From the NCBI RefSeq assembly GCF_905171775.1, contig NC_053491.1, positions 304,695,833 through 304,759,832 of the forward strand: DNA of 64,000 bases. The letters run 5' to 3'. Source of the stretch: Rana temporaria. Taxonomy: Eukaryota; Chordata; Amphibia; Anura; Ranidae. Of the stretch, positions 34,387 to 47,660 are shown in pieces (the stretch's first letter is position 1; every line of letters starts with the position of its first letter). The notes below the pieces were generated by a model. That model was not told where the DNA came from and searched no databases. It saw only the letters and a program-made list of their open reading frames with translations. Both the position numbers and the translations under genes were made by a program.

Positions 34387-34556
34387 AATAATAAAAAACG
34401 AATATCAATACTGGGAATGCTTATTAAAGCATTCCCACTAATAATAAAAAACGAATATCAATACTGGGAATGCTTATTAAAGCATTCCCACTAATAATAA
34501 AAAACGAATATCAATACTGGGAATGCTTATTAAAGCATTCCCACTAATAAAAAGAA
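34387..34556. repeat. 53-bp hairpin minisatellite block, 3 copies
   Basis: Each copy has AATAATAAAAAACGAATATC, then GGGAATGCTTATTAAAGCATTCCC-type dyad symmetry (stem GGGAATGC / GCATTCCC). Period 53 bp (34387, 34440, 34493). It sits just before the CTAG of unit 6. Confidence 0.95.
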
Positions 34557-35695
34557 CTAGAAAATGCATTCCCTGAGGAAAATGCGAGTGGGAATGCTGA
34601 ATTGCTGAGCCCGCACCAAAGCCATTCACCATAACCACTACACTATCTTTAGGACACACAGCTCCTTTCTCTATCTGCAAAGTAGAGAGTATGCTGACTT
34701 CCTGGTCGCCCCTCCCCCCTCAAGAGGTTTCCCCTCCCCCCAGGTCAGTGAGGAGGAATATTGCACTGAGGTAGAAAGCTATTTATGGAAAGAAATTCCA
34801 TTACAAACGCCTTTTAATTCACAGACCAATACATTAATTACGCCTCCAAACAAAACGTAATAAATCCACAACCGTACATGCGATCGATACAGCGACTTCA
34901 CCGTTTGAAAGACACGGCCCTTGTGAACGCATCGATATGAAATTTATGTTGATAAACTTAAAATTGTGGCCATGCCAGCGATTTAGAAAAGAGCGTCTGT
35001 GTGTGTTTTGCAGGAAAAATTTTTAAATTTTTAACATGGACGGTCAATGAGAGTGGTTTTGTCACTCTTGTCCTTTAGAAGCTCCTGGAACTAAAACTAA
35101 AATACGTATCACAAAACTGATCACATTGCCTGAAACCAGACAAGCATACCTACGTTTTGATATATAAATTGTGTATGACAAGTAGATCTTGTGGGCGTGA
35201 GAGCAATTTGTTCGCCCTTTTTTTAAAGATAATTTTTGTTTTCAAAGATCTCCACTCTAAAGGTCACATGACACACTCTAAACCTGCTCCATAGGATTAC
35301 ATTATAACCGATAAAAAAATCACTAAACGTAAATTGCGTTTTCACAAAAACCGTATAAGATATCAATCTAAAAAGTCATGTTTGGATAGCTGAATATTTT
35401 GTGACCGCTTTAAAGTTTGTTTGGTGTCTGTAAGTGAAAGTATGAAGGAGCTGAAACTTTTGGCAGAACGTGTGTTTTGAAGCAGGAAAAAGGATGTTCT
35501 CATTGACTTCAATGTTAAAAAAAAGTGTCTAAAAGCTTAATATTTTAAAAAGTATAAATAGTACAAAAAAACTTGAAGAAGTCCCATCGTTAGCTGAATG
35601 AGACGAACATTTTAAAAGTTAAATGGTCTCAATAGCTGAAAGTATGCAGAAGTTACGCAGAGCCAAAAAACGTACGGAATAAAATTAAGAAGAAG

Positions 35696-35971
35696 AATAA
35701 TAAAAAACGAATATCAATACTGGGAATGCTTATTAAAGCATTCCCACTAATTAAGAAGAAGAATAATAAAAAACGAATATCAATACTGGGAATGCTTATT
35801 AAAGCATTCCCACTAATAATAAAAAACGAATATCAATACTGGGAATGCTTATTAAAGCATTCCCACTAATAATAAAAAACGAATATCAATACTGGGAATG
35901 CTTATTAAAGCATTCCCACTAATAAAAAACGAATATCAATACTGGGAATGCTTATTAAGCATTCCCACTAA
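35696..35971. repeat. 53-bp hairpin minisatellite block, 5 copies
   Basis: Same motif as 34387-34556, with one copy preceded by TTAAGAAGAAG, showing that a junction segment was co-amplified. The last copies are shorter. It precedes the divergent unit 7. Confidence 0.93.
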
Positions 35972-37137
35972 CTAGACAATGCATTTCCTGAGGAAAATGC
36001 GAGTGGGAATGCTGAATAGCTGATTTGCTGAGCCTGCACCAAAGCCATTCACCATAACCACTACACTATCTTTAGGACATACAAGCAGTGTTCCTTCAGT
36101 ACTTATAAAGCCTAATATCACACAGCTCCTTTCTCTATCTGCAATATAGAGAGTGTCCTGACTTGCCTGGTCGCCCCTCCCCCCTCAAGAGGCTTTCTCC
36201 ACATGAGGTGGGGGAGGAGGACTGCACTGAGGTAAGGAAAGCTATTTATGGAATCAAAATACCATTAGAAACGCTTTCATCCACACACAAAATCAGTTAT
36301 CGAAGCCTTCAAACAAAACGTAATAAATCCACAACCGTACATGCGATCGATACAGTGACTTCACCGTTTGAAAGACACGGCCCTTGTGAACGCATCGATA
36401 TGAAATTTATGTTGATAAACTTAAAAATGTGGCCATGTCAGCGATTTAGAAAAGAGCGTCTTTGTGTGTTTTGCAGGAACATTTTTAAAATTTTTAACAT
36501 GAGAGTTAATGAGAGTGGTTTTGTCGCTCTTGTCCTTTAGAAGCTCCTGGAACTAAAAGTCAAATACATATCACAAAACTGAAACCAGACAAACATACCT
36601 ACGTTTTGATATATAAATTGTGTATGACAAGTAGATCTTGTGGGCGTGAGAGCAATTTGTTCCCCCTTTTTTTAAAGATAACTTTTTTTTTCAATCATCT
36701 CCACTCTAAAGGTCACATGACACACTCTAAATCCCTTCCATAGGGTTACATTATAACCGATTACATTTTCTGAAAAAATCGCTAAATGTAAATTGCGTTT
36801 TCACAAAAACCGTAAAAGATATCAATCTGAAAAGTCATGTTTGGATAGCTGAATATTTTGTGACCGCTTTAAAGTTTGTTTGGTGTCTGTAAGTGAAAGT
36901 ATGAAGGAGCTGAAACTTTTGGCAGGACACGTGATTTGAAGTGGTAAAAAGCATGTTCTCATTGACTTCAATGTTAAAAAAAGTGTCTAAAAGCTTAGTA
37001 TTTTAAAAAGTATAAATAGTACAAAAAAACTTGAAGAAGTCCCATCGTTAGCTGAACGAGACGAACATTTTAATAGTTGAATGGTCTCAATAGCTCAAAG
37101 TATGCAAAAGTTACGCAGAGCCAAAAAACGTACAGAA
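35972..37137. repeat. Divergent array unit 7
   Basis: Starts CTAGACAATGCATTTCC and carries about 50 bp not found in its neighbours (around ACAAGCAGTGTTCCTTCAGT, 36081) plus many substitutions. It lies in the middle of homogenised units, so it is either an older unit or came from another subfamily. Confidence 0.85.
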
Positions 37138-40100
37138 CTAGAAAATGCATTCCCTGAGGAAAATGCGAGTGGGAATGCTGAATTGCTGAGCCCGCACCAA
37201 AGCCATTCACCATAACCACTACACTATCTTTAGGACACACAGCTCCTTTCTCTATCTGCAAAGTAGAGAGTATGCTGACTTCCTGGTCGCCCCTCCCCCC
37301 TCAAGAGGTTTCCCCTCCCCCCAGGTCAGTGAGGAGGAATATTGCACTGAGGTAAGGAAAGCTATTTATGGAAAGAAATTCCATTACAAACGCCTTTTAA
37401 TTCACAGACCAATACATTAATTACGCCTCCAAACAAAACGTAATAAATCCACAACCGTACATGTGATCGATACAGCGACTTCACCGTTTGAAAGACACGG
37501 CCCTTGTGAACGCATCGATATGAAATTTATGTTGATAAACTTAAAATTGTGGCCATGCCAGCGATTTAGAAAAGAGCGTCTTTGTGTGTTTTGCAGGAAA
37601 ATTTTAAATTTTTTTAACATGGACGGTCAATGAGAGTGGTTTTGTCACTCTTGTCCTTTAGAAGCTCCTGGAACTAAAACTAAAATACGTATCACAAAAC
37701 TGATCACATTGCCTGAAACCAGACAAGCATACCTACGTTTTGATATATAAATTGTGTATGACAAGTAGATCTTGTGGGCGTGAGAGCAATTTGTTCGCCC
37801 TTTTTTTAAAGATAATTTTTGTTTTCAAAGATCTCCACTCTAAAGGTCACATGACACACTCTAAATCCCTTCCATAGGGTTACATTATAACCGATTCCAT
37901 TTTCTGAAAAAATCGCTAAACGTAAATTGCGTTTTCACAAAAACCGTAAAAGATATCAATCTGAAAAGTCATGTTTGGATAGCTGAATATTTTGTGACCG
38001 CTTTAAAGTTTGTTTGGTGTCTGTAAGTGAAAGTATGAAGGAGCTGAAACTTTTGGCAGAACGTGTGTTTTGAAGCAGGAAAAAGGATGTTCTCATTGAC
38101 TTCAATGTTAAAAAAAAGTGTCTAAAAGCTTAATATTTTAAAAAGTATAAATAGTACAAAAAAACTTGAAGAAGTCCCATCGTTAGCTGAATGAGACGAA
38201 CATTTTAAAAGTTAAATGGTCTCAATAGCTGAAAGTATGCAGAAGTTACGCAGAGCCAAAAAACGTACGGAATAAAATTAAGAAGAAGAATAATAAAAAA
38301 CGAATATCAATACTGGGAATGCTTATTAAAGCATTCCCACTAATAAAGGATAAGAATAAAAAGAACTAGAAAATGCATTCCCTGAGGAAAATGCGAGTGG
38401 GAATGCTGAATTGCTGAGCCCGCACCAAAGCCATTCACCATAACCACTACACTATCTTTAGGACACACAGCTCCTTTCTCTATCTGCAAAGTAGAGAGTA
38501 TGCTGACTTCCTGGTCGCCCCTCCCCCCTCAAGAGGTTTCCCCTCCCCCCAGGTCAGTGAGGAGGAATATTGCACTGAGGTAGAAAGCTATTTATGGAAA
38601 GAAATTCCATTACAAACGCCTTTTAATTCACAGACCAATACATTAATTACGCCTCCAAACAAAACGTAATAAATCCACAACCGTACATGCGATCGATACA
38701 GCGACTTCACCGTTTGAAAGACACGGCCCTTGTGAACGCATCGATATGAAATTTATGTTGATAAACTTAAAATTGTGGCCATGCCAGCGATTTAGAAAAG
38801 AGCGTCTTTGTGTGTTTTGCAGGAAAATTTTTAAATTTTTTAACATGGACGGTCAATGAGAGTGGTTTTGTCACTCTTGTCCTTTAGAAGCTCCTGGAAC
38901 TAAAACTAAAATACGTATCACAAAACTGATCACATTGCCTGAAACCAGACAAGCATACCTACGTTTTGATATATAAATTGTGTATGACAAGTAGATCTTG
39001 TGGGCGTGAGAGCAATTTGTTCGCCCTTTTTTTAAAGATAATTTTTGTTTTCAAAGATCTCCACTCTAAAGGTCACATGACACACTCTAAACCTGCTCCA
39101 TAGGATTACATTATAACCGATAAAAAAATCACTAAACGTAAATTGCGTTTTCACAAAAACCGTAAAAGATATCAATCTGAAAAGTCATGTTTGGATAGCT
39201 GAATATTTTGTGACCGCTTTAAAGTTTGTTTGGTGTCTGTAAGTGAAAGTATGAAGGAGCTGAAACTTTTGGCAGAACGTGTGTTTTGAAGCAGGAAAAA
39301 GGATGTTCTCATTGACTTCAATGTTAAAAAAAAGTGTCTAAAAGCTTAATATTTTAAAAAGTATAAATAGTACAAAAAAACTTGAAGAAGTCCCATCGTT
39401 AGCTGAATGAGACGAACATTTTAAAAGTTAAATGGTCTCAATAGCTCAAAGTATGCAGAAGTTACGCAGAGCCAAAAAACGTACGGAATAAAATTAAGAA
39501 GAAGAATAATAAAAAACGAATATCAATACTGGGAATGCTTATTAAAGCATTCCCACTAATAAAGGATAAGAATAATTAAGAACTAGAAAATGCATTCCCT
39601 GAGGAAAATGCGAGTGGGAATGCTGAATTGCTGAGCCCGCACCAAAGCCATTCACCATAACCACTACACTATCTTTAGGACACACAGCTCCTTTCTCTAT
39701 CTGCAAAGTAGAGAGTATGCTGACTTCCTGGTCGCCCCTCCCCCCTCAAGAGGTTTCCCCTCCCCCCAGGTCAGTGAGGAGGAATATTGCACTGAGGTAG
39801 AAAGCTATTTATGGAAAGAAATTCCATTACAAACGCCTTTTAATTCACAGACCAATACATTAATTACGCCTCCAAACAAAACGTAATAAATCCACAACCG
39901 TACATGCGATCGATACAGCGACTTCACCGTTTGAAAGACACGGCCCTTGTAAAAGCATCGATATGAAATTTATGTTGATAAACTTAAAATTGTGGCCATG
40001 CCAGCGATTTAGAAAAGAGCGTCTTTGTGTGTTTTGCAGGAAAATTTTTTAAATTTTTAACATGGACGGTCAATGAGAGTGGTTTTGTCACTCTTGTCCT

Positions 40101-43100
40101 TTAGAAGCTCCTGGAACTAAAACTAAAATACGTATCACAAAACTGATCACATTGCCTGAAACCAGACAAGCATACCTACGTTTTGATATATAAATTGTGT
40201 ATGACAAGTAGATCTTGTGGGCGTGAGAGCAATTTGTTCGCCCTTTTTTTAAAGATAATTTTTGTTTTCAAAGATCTCCACTCTAAAGGTCACATGACAC
40301 ACTCTAAACCTGCTCCATAGGATTACATTATAACCGATAAAAAAATCACTAAACGTAAATTGCGTTTTCACAAAAACCGTAAAAGATATCAATCTGAAAA
40401 GTCATGTTTGGATAGCTGAATATTTTGTGACCGCTTTAAAGTTTGTTTGGTGTCTGTAAGTGAAAGTATGAAGGAGCTGAAACTTTTGGCAGAACGTGTG
40501 TTTTGAAGCAGGAAAAAGGATGTTCTCATTGACTTCAATGTTAAAAAAAAGTGTCTAAAAGCTTAATATTTTAAAAAGTATAAATAGTACAAAAAAACTT
40601 GAAGAAGTCCCATCGTTAGCTGAATGAGACGAACATTTTAAAAGTTAAATGGTCTCAATAGCTCAAAGTATGCAGAAGTTACGCAGAGCCAAAAAACGTA
40701 CGGAATAAAATTAAAATTAAAATTAAGAAGAATAATAAAAAACGAATATCAATACTGGGAATGCTTATTAAAGCATTCCCACTAATAACTAGAAAATGCA
40801 TTCCCTGAGGAAAATGCGAGTGGGAATGCTGAATTGCTGAGCCCGCACCAAAGCCATTCACCATAACCACTACACTATCTTTAGGACACACAGCTCCTTT
40901 CTCTATCTGCAAAGTAGAGAGTATGCTGACTTCCTGGTCGCCCCTCCCCCCTCAAGAGGTTTCCCCTCCCCCCAGGTCAGTGAGGAGGAATATTGCACTG
41001 AGGTAGAAAGCTATTTATGGAAAGAAATTCCATTACAAACGCCTTTTAATTCACAGACCAATACATTAATTACGCCTCCAAACAAAACGTAATAAATCCA
41101 CAACCGTACATGCGATCGATACAGCGACTTCACCGTTTGAAAGACACGGCCCTTGTGAACGCATCGATATGAAATTTATGTTGATAAACTTAAAATTGTG
41201 GCCATGCCAGCGATTTAGAAAAGAGCGTCTTTGTGTGTTTTGCAGGAAAAATTTTTAAATTTTTAACATGGACGGTCAATGAGAGTGGTTTTGTCACTCT
41301 TGTCCTTTAGAAGCTCCTGGAACTAAAACTAAAATACGTATCACAAAACTGATCACATTGCCTGAAACCAGACAAGCATACCTACGTTTTGATATATAAA
41401 TTGTGTATGACAAGTAGATCTTGTGGGCGTGAGAGCAATTTGTTCGCCCTTTTTTTAAAGATAATTTTTGTTTTCAAAGATCTCCACTCTAAAGGTCACA
41501 TGACACACTCTAAACCTGCTCCATAGGATTACATTATAACCGATAAAAAAATCACTAAACGTAAATTGCGTTTTCACAAAAACCGTATAAGATATCAATC
41601 TAAAAAGTCATGTTTGGATAGCTGAATATTTTGTGACCGCTTTAAAGTTTGTTTGGTGTCTGTAAGTGAAAGTATGAAGGAGCTGAAACTTTTGGCAGAA
41701 CGTGTGTTTTGAAGCAGGAAAAAGGATGTTCTCATTGACTTCAATGTTAAAAAAAAGTGTCTAAAAGCTTAATATTTTAAAAAGTATAAATAGTACAAAA
41801 AAACTTGAAGAAGTCCCATCGTTAGCTGAATGAGACGAACATTTTAAAAGTTAAATGGTCTCAATAGCTGAAAGTATGCAGAAGTTACGCAGAGCCAAAA
41901 AACGTACGGAATAAAATTAAAATTAAAACTAGAAAATGCATTCCCTGAGGAAAATGCGAGTGGGAATGCTGAATTGCTGAGCCCGCACCAAAGCCATTCA
42001 CCATAACCACTACACTATCTTTAGGACACACAGCTCCTTTCTCTATCTGCAAAGTAGAGAGTATGCTGACTTCCTGGTCGCCCCTCCCCCCTCAAGAGGT
42101 TTCCCCTCCCCCCAGGTCAGTGAGGAGGAATATTGCACTGAGGTAGAAAGCTATTTATGGAAAGAAATTCCATTACAAACGCCTTTTAATTCACAGACCA
42201 ATACATTAATTACGCCTCCAAACAAAACGTAATAAATCCACAACCGTACATGCGATCGATACAGCGACTTCACCGTTTGAAAGACACGGCCCTTGTGAAC
42301 GCATCGATATGAAATTTATGTTGATAAACTTAAAATTGTGGCCATGCCAGCGATTTAGAAAAGAGCGTCTTTGTGTGTTTTGCAGGAAAAATTTTTAAAT
42401 TTTTAACATGGACGGTCAATGAGAGTGGTTTTGTCACTCTTGTCCTTTAGAAGCTCCTGGAACTAAAACTAAAATACGTATCACAAAACTGATCACATTG
42501 CCTGAAACCAGACAAGCATACCTACGTTTTGATATATAAATTGTGTATGACAAGTAGATCTTGTGGGCGTGAGAGCAATTTGTTCGCCCTTTTTTTAAAG
42601 ATAATTTTTGTTTTCAAAGATCTCCACTCTAAAGGTCACATGACACACTCTAAACCTGCTCCATAGGATTACATTATAACCGATAAAAAAATCACTAAAC
42701 GTAAATTGCGTTTTCACAAAAACCGTATAAGATATCAATCTAAAAAGTCATGTTTGGATAGCTGAATATTTTGTGACCGCTTTAAAGTTTGTTTGGTGTC
42801 TGTAAGTGAAAGTATGAAGGAGCTGAAACTTTTGGCAGAACGTGTGTTTTGAAGCAGGAAAAAGGATGTTCTCATTGACTTCAATGTTAAAAAAAAGTGT
42901 CTAAAAGCTTAATATTTTAAAAAGTATAAATAGTACAAAAAAACTTGAAGAAGTCCCATCGTTAGCTGAATGAGACGAACATTTTAAAAGTTAAATGGTC
43001 TCAATAGCTGAAAGTATGCAGAAGTTACGCAGAGCCAAAAAACGTACGGAATAAAATTAAGAAGAAGAACTAGAAAATGCATTCCCTGAGGAAAATGCGA

Positions 43101-46100
43101 GTGGGAATGCTGAATAGCTGAGCCCCCACCAAAGCCATTCACCATAACCACTACACTATCTTTAGGACACACAGCTCCTTTCTCTATCTGCAAAGTAGAG
43201 AGTATGCTGACTTCCTGGTCGCCCCTCCCCCCTCAAGAGGTTTCCCCTCCCCCCAGGTCAGTGAGGAGGAATATTGCACTGAGGTAGAAAGCTATTTATG
43301 GAAAGAAATTCCATTACAAACGCCTTTTAATTCACAGACCAATACATTAATTACGCCTCCAAACAAAACGTAATAAATCCACAACCGTACATGCGATCGA
43401 TACAGCGACTTCACCGTTTGAAAGACGCGGCCCTTGTGAACGCATCGATATGAAATTTATGTTGATAAACTTAAAATTGTGGCCATGCCAGCGATTTAGA
43501 AAAGAGCGTCTTTGTGTGTTTTGCAGGAAAATTTTTAAAATTTTTAACATGGACGGTCAATGAGAGTGGTTTTGTCACTCTTGTCCTTTAGAAGCTCCTG
43601 GAACTAAAACTAAAATACGTATCACAAAACTGATCACATTGCCTGAAACCAGACAAGCATACCTACGTTTTGATATATAAATTGTGTATGACAAGTAGAT
43701 CTTGTGGGCGTGAGAGCAATTTGTTCGCCCTTTTTTTAAAGATAATTTTTGTTTTCAAAGATCTCCACTCTAAAGGTCACATGACACACTCTAAACCTGC
43801 TCCATAGGATTACATTATAACCGATAAAAAAATCACTAAACGTAAATTGCGTTTTCACAAAAACCGTATAAGATATCAATCTAAAAAGTCATGTTTGGAT
43901 AGCTGAATATTTTGTGACCGCTTTAAAGTTTGTTTGGTGTCTGTAAGTGAAAGTATGAAGGAGCTGAAACTTTTGGCAGAACGTGTGTTTTGAAGCAGGA
44001 AAAAGGATGTTCTCATTGACTTCAATGTTAAAAAAAAGTGTCTAAAAGCTTAATATTTTAAAAAGTATAAATAGTACAAAAAAACTTGAAGAAGTCCCAT
44101 CGTTAGCTGAACGAGATGAACATTTTAAAAGTTGAATGGTCTCAATAGCTCAAAGTATGCAGAAGTTACGCAGAGCCAAAAAACGTACGGAATAAAATTA
44201 AGAAGAAGAATAATAACTAGAAAATGCATTCCCTGAGGAAAATGCGAGTGGGAATGCTGAATTGCTGAGCCCGCACCAAAGCCATTCACCATAACCACTA
44301 CACTATCTTTAGGACACACAGCTCCTTTCTCTATCTGCAAAGTAGAGAGTATGCTGACTTCCTGGTCGCCCCTCCCCCCTCAAGAGGTTTCCCCTCCCCC
44401 CAGGTCAGTGAGGAGGAATATTGCACTGAGGTAGAAAGCTATTTATGGAAAGAAATTCCATTACAAACGCCTTTTAATTCACAGACCAATACATTAATTA
44501 CGCCTCCAAACAAAACGTAATAAATCCACAACCGTACATGCGATCGATACAGCGACTTCACCGTTTGAAAGACACGGCCCTTGTGAACGCATCGATATGA
44601 AATTTATGTTGATAAACTTAAAATTGTGGCCATGCCAGCGATTTAGAAAAGAGCGTCTGTGTGTGTTTTGCAGGAAAAATTTTTAAATTTTTAACATGGA
44701 CGGTCAATGAGAGTGGTTTTGTCACTCTTGTCCTTTAGAAGCTCCTGGAACTAAAACTAAAATACGTATCACAAAACTGATCACATTGCCTGAAACCAGA
44801 CAAGCATACCTACGTTTTGATATATAAATTGTGTATGACAAGTAGATCTTGTGGGCGTGAGAGCAATTTGTTCGCCCTTTTTTTAAAGATAATTTTTGTT
44901 TTCAAAGATCTCCACTCTAAAGGTCACATGACACACTCTAAACCTGCTCCATAGGATTACATTATAACCGATAAAAAAATCACTAAACGTAAATTGCGTT
45001 TTCACAAAAACCGTATAAGATATCAATCTAAAAAGTCATGTTTGGATAGCTGAATATTTTGTGACCGCTTTAAAGTTTGTTTGGTGTCTGTAAGTGAAAG
45101 TATGAAGGAGCTGAAACTTTTGGCAGAACGTGTGTTTTGAAGCAGGAAAAAGGATGTTCTCATTGACTTCAATGTTAAAAAAAAGTGTCTAAAAGCTTAA
45201 TATTTTAAAAAGTATAAATAGTACAAAAAAACTTGAAGAAGTCCCATCGTTAGCTGAATGAGACGAACATTTTAAAAGTTAAATGGTCTCAATAGCTGAA
45301 AGTATGCAGAAGTTACGCAGAGCCAAAAAACGTACGGAATAAAATTAAGAAGAAGAATAATAAAAAACGAATATCAATACTGGGAATGCTTATTAAAGCA
45401 TTCCCACTAACTAGAAAATGCATTCCCTGAGGAAAATGCGAGTGGGAATGCTGAATTGCTGAGCCCGCACCAAAGCCATTCACCATAACCACTACACTAT
45501 CTTTAGGACACACAGCTCCTTTCTCTATCTGCAAAGTAGAGAGTATGCTGACTTCCTGGTCGCCCCTCCCCCCTCAAGAGGTTTCCCCTCCCCCAGGTCA
45601 GTGAGGAGGAATATTGCACTGAGGTAGAAAGCTATTTATGGAAAGAAATTCCATTACAAACGCCTTTTAATTCACAGACCAATACATTAATTACGCCTCC
45701 AAACAAAACGTAATAAATCCACAACCGTACATGCGATCGATACAGCGACTTCACCGTTTGAAAGACACGGCCCTTGTGAACGCATCGATATGAAATTTAT
45801 GTTGATAAACTTAAAATTGTGGCCATGCCAGCGATTTAGAAAAGAGCGTCTTTGTGTGTTTTGCAGGAAAATTTTAAATTTTTTTAACATGGACGGTCAA
45901 TGAGAGTGGTTTTGTCGCTCTTGTCCTTTAGAAGCTCCTGGAACTAAAACTAAAATACGTATCACAAAACTGATCACATTGCCTGAAACCAGACAAGCAT
46001 ACCTACGTTTTGATATATAAATTGTGTATGACAAGTAGATCTTGTGGGCGTGAGAGCAATTTGTTCGCCCTTTTTTTAAAGATAATTTTTGTTTTCAAAG

Positions 46101-46554
46101 ATCTCCACTCTAAAGGTCACATGACACACTCTAAATCCCTTCCATAGGGTTACATTATAACCGATTCCATTTTCTGAAAAAATCGCTAAACGTAAATTGC
46201 GTTTTCACAAAAACCGTAAAAGATATCAATCTGAAAAGTCATGTTTGGATAGCTGAATATTTTGTGACCACTTTAAAGTTTGTTTGGTGTCTGTAAGTGA
46301 AAGTATGAAGGAGCTGAAACTTTTGGCAGAACGTGTGTTTTGAAGCAGGAAAAAGGATGTTCTCATTGACTTTAATGTTAAAAAAAAGTGTCTAAAAGCT
46401 TAATATTTTAAAAAGTATAAATAGTACAAAAAAACTTGAAGAAGTCCCATCGTTAGCTGAATGAGACGAACATTTTAAAAGTTAAATGGTCTCAATAGCT
46501 GAAAGTATGCAGAAGTTACGCAGAGCCAAAAAACGTACGGAATAAAATTAAAAT

Positions 46555-46932
46555 TAAGAATAATAAAAAACGAATATCAATACTGGGAATGCTTATTAAA
46601 GCATTCCCACTAAAAAACGAATATCAATACTGGGAATGCTTATTAAAGCATTCCCACTAATAATAAAAAACGAATATCAATACTGGGAATGCTTATTAAA
46701 GCATTCCCACTAATTAAGAAGAAGAATAATAAAAAACGAATATCAATACTGGAAATGCTTATTAAAGCATTCCCACTAATAATAAAAAACGAATATCAAT
46801 ACTGGGAATGCTTATTAAAGCATTCCCACTAATAAAAAACGATTATTAATACTGGGAATGCTTTTGAAAGCATTCCCAGTAATAAAAAACGAATATCAAT
46901 ACTGGGAATGCTTAATAAAGCATTCCCACTAA
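46555..46932. repeat. 53-bp hairpin minisatellite block at the array's right end, about 7 copies
   Basis: The longest block. It includes one variant copy with a GGGAATGCTTTTGAAAGCATTCCC-type dyad (46855-46880). It forms the outer end of the array, directly abutting TGATCACTAC of arm A'. Confidence 0.93.
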
Positions 46933-47051
46933 TGATCACTACTACAGTGTCTCAAATATATATTTTTGTTGAATGCCTCCTTATCAGTTACTATATGATG
47001 GAAATTGAATAACTGTTTACGCCAGACGCGGCGACCCATCTGAAGAGCAGA

Positions 47052-47103
<52 letters not shown>

Positions 47104-47660
47104 ACTTTTTTTCTCCAGCCTAGTAGAATTGTCTGCGGTCCCTGGGACTATATCTCTCTCATCTGATTTATCACTTGCCATTTATCTCCAATTGAGCAGT
47201 ATTACTATACCACTATATAGTGGATCCTTCTCATGTCCCCATTTTTGAGCTTTTCTTTTTTGCAACTTTTCCCACTTAGACGGTGGTACTTTCACCTGTA
47301 GCTACAGGGAACCACCGCATGATGTGGAAATCTTTTGGATTATTGATAGCAGTGGGGGTTTTATATGTGCTTGGGATGGGGGGTCTCTTTGTGTTGTGTG
47401 GAGGGTGAATGGGTGAGTTATGGACTTAGATCTCCTTATTGGATGATCAAGCTCCAGTTTTCAATTTGTCACTGATTTTTGCCGTCTCGTTTTTGTGAGT
47501 GTATTCTCAGGTCACCTCTAGGGTACTATACCATTATTGGTTACCTGTGTGTTTTTAATGCCTTTTATGCTCTATTTTCTGATATTTAATAAAACGTAGT
47601 AATAACTCTTAAGGGTGTGCAGCAGTCCTTTTTCTTTTTTTCTTTTTTTCTCTCTTGGTA
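46933..47660. repeat. Outer inverted arm A'
   Basis: Reverse complement of 19923-20660, including the (TA)n microsatellite at 47053-47100. Confidence 0.9.

Larger units (their letters stand above)
22040..46932 (-). repeat. Tandem array of about 15 Helitron-like units (about 1.14 kb each)
   Basis: Head-to-tail units begin (plus strand) with CTAGAAAATGCATTCCC at 22040, 29247, 30935, 32098, 33239, 34557, 35972, 37138, 38366, 39583, 40789, 41929, 43070, 44217 and 45411. Core length is 1,140-1,166 bp. Longer units contain a LINE, a MITE or extra 53-bp hairpin repeats. On the minus strand a unit ends GCATTCCC, 16-nt loop, GGGAATGC, ATTTT, CTAG: a terminal hairpin followed by CTRR, as at Helitron 3' ends. 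The array lies exactly between A and T of its target. Units are highly alike except 1 and 7. I see no Rep-helicase gene. Short repeated open frames (60-70 codons) recur because the units are repeats. A satellite derived from a non-autonomous rolling-circle element is my reading; a TTA/TAA-duplicating element is the alternative. Confidence 0.75.
19826..47660. mobile_element. Long foldback element, split by a satellite-like array
   Basis: Order: arm A (19923-20660), arm B (20661-21115), centre (21116-21566), arm B' (21567-22039), the inserted array (22040-46932), arm A' (46933-47660). A/A' and B/B' are long near-perfect reverse complements. Without the array the element would be about 2.9 kb and would fold on itself. 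It is flanked by a 14-bp direct repeat. The left end has about 97 bp (19826-19922) with no partner on the right. Near the right terminus AATAAA (47587) and a CT-rich tract are seen, so a retroelement with inverted terminal repeats (Penelope-like, for example) is possible. No coding sequence was found, and the family is not recognised. Confidence 0.8.

Noticed and set aside
32000..45890. Recurring 60-75-codon minus-strand open frames in nearly every array unit (MQIEKGAVCPKDSVVVMVNG and MLKILKIFLQNTQRRSF families)
   Set aside because: They recur because the DNA unit recurs. Their ends vary with the length of the hairpin repeats, and they show no recognisable domain or start-site conservation.
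22040..46932. CRISPR-like regularity of the array
   Set aside because: Units of more than 1 kb without short repeats and unique spacers, in a eukaryotic context. The array is a transposon-derived satellite.
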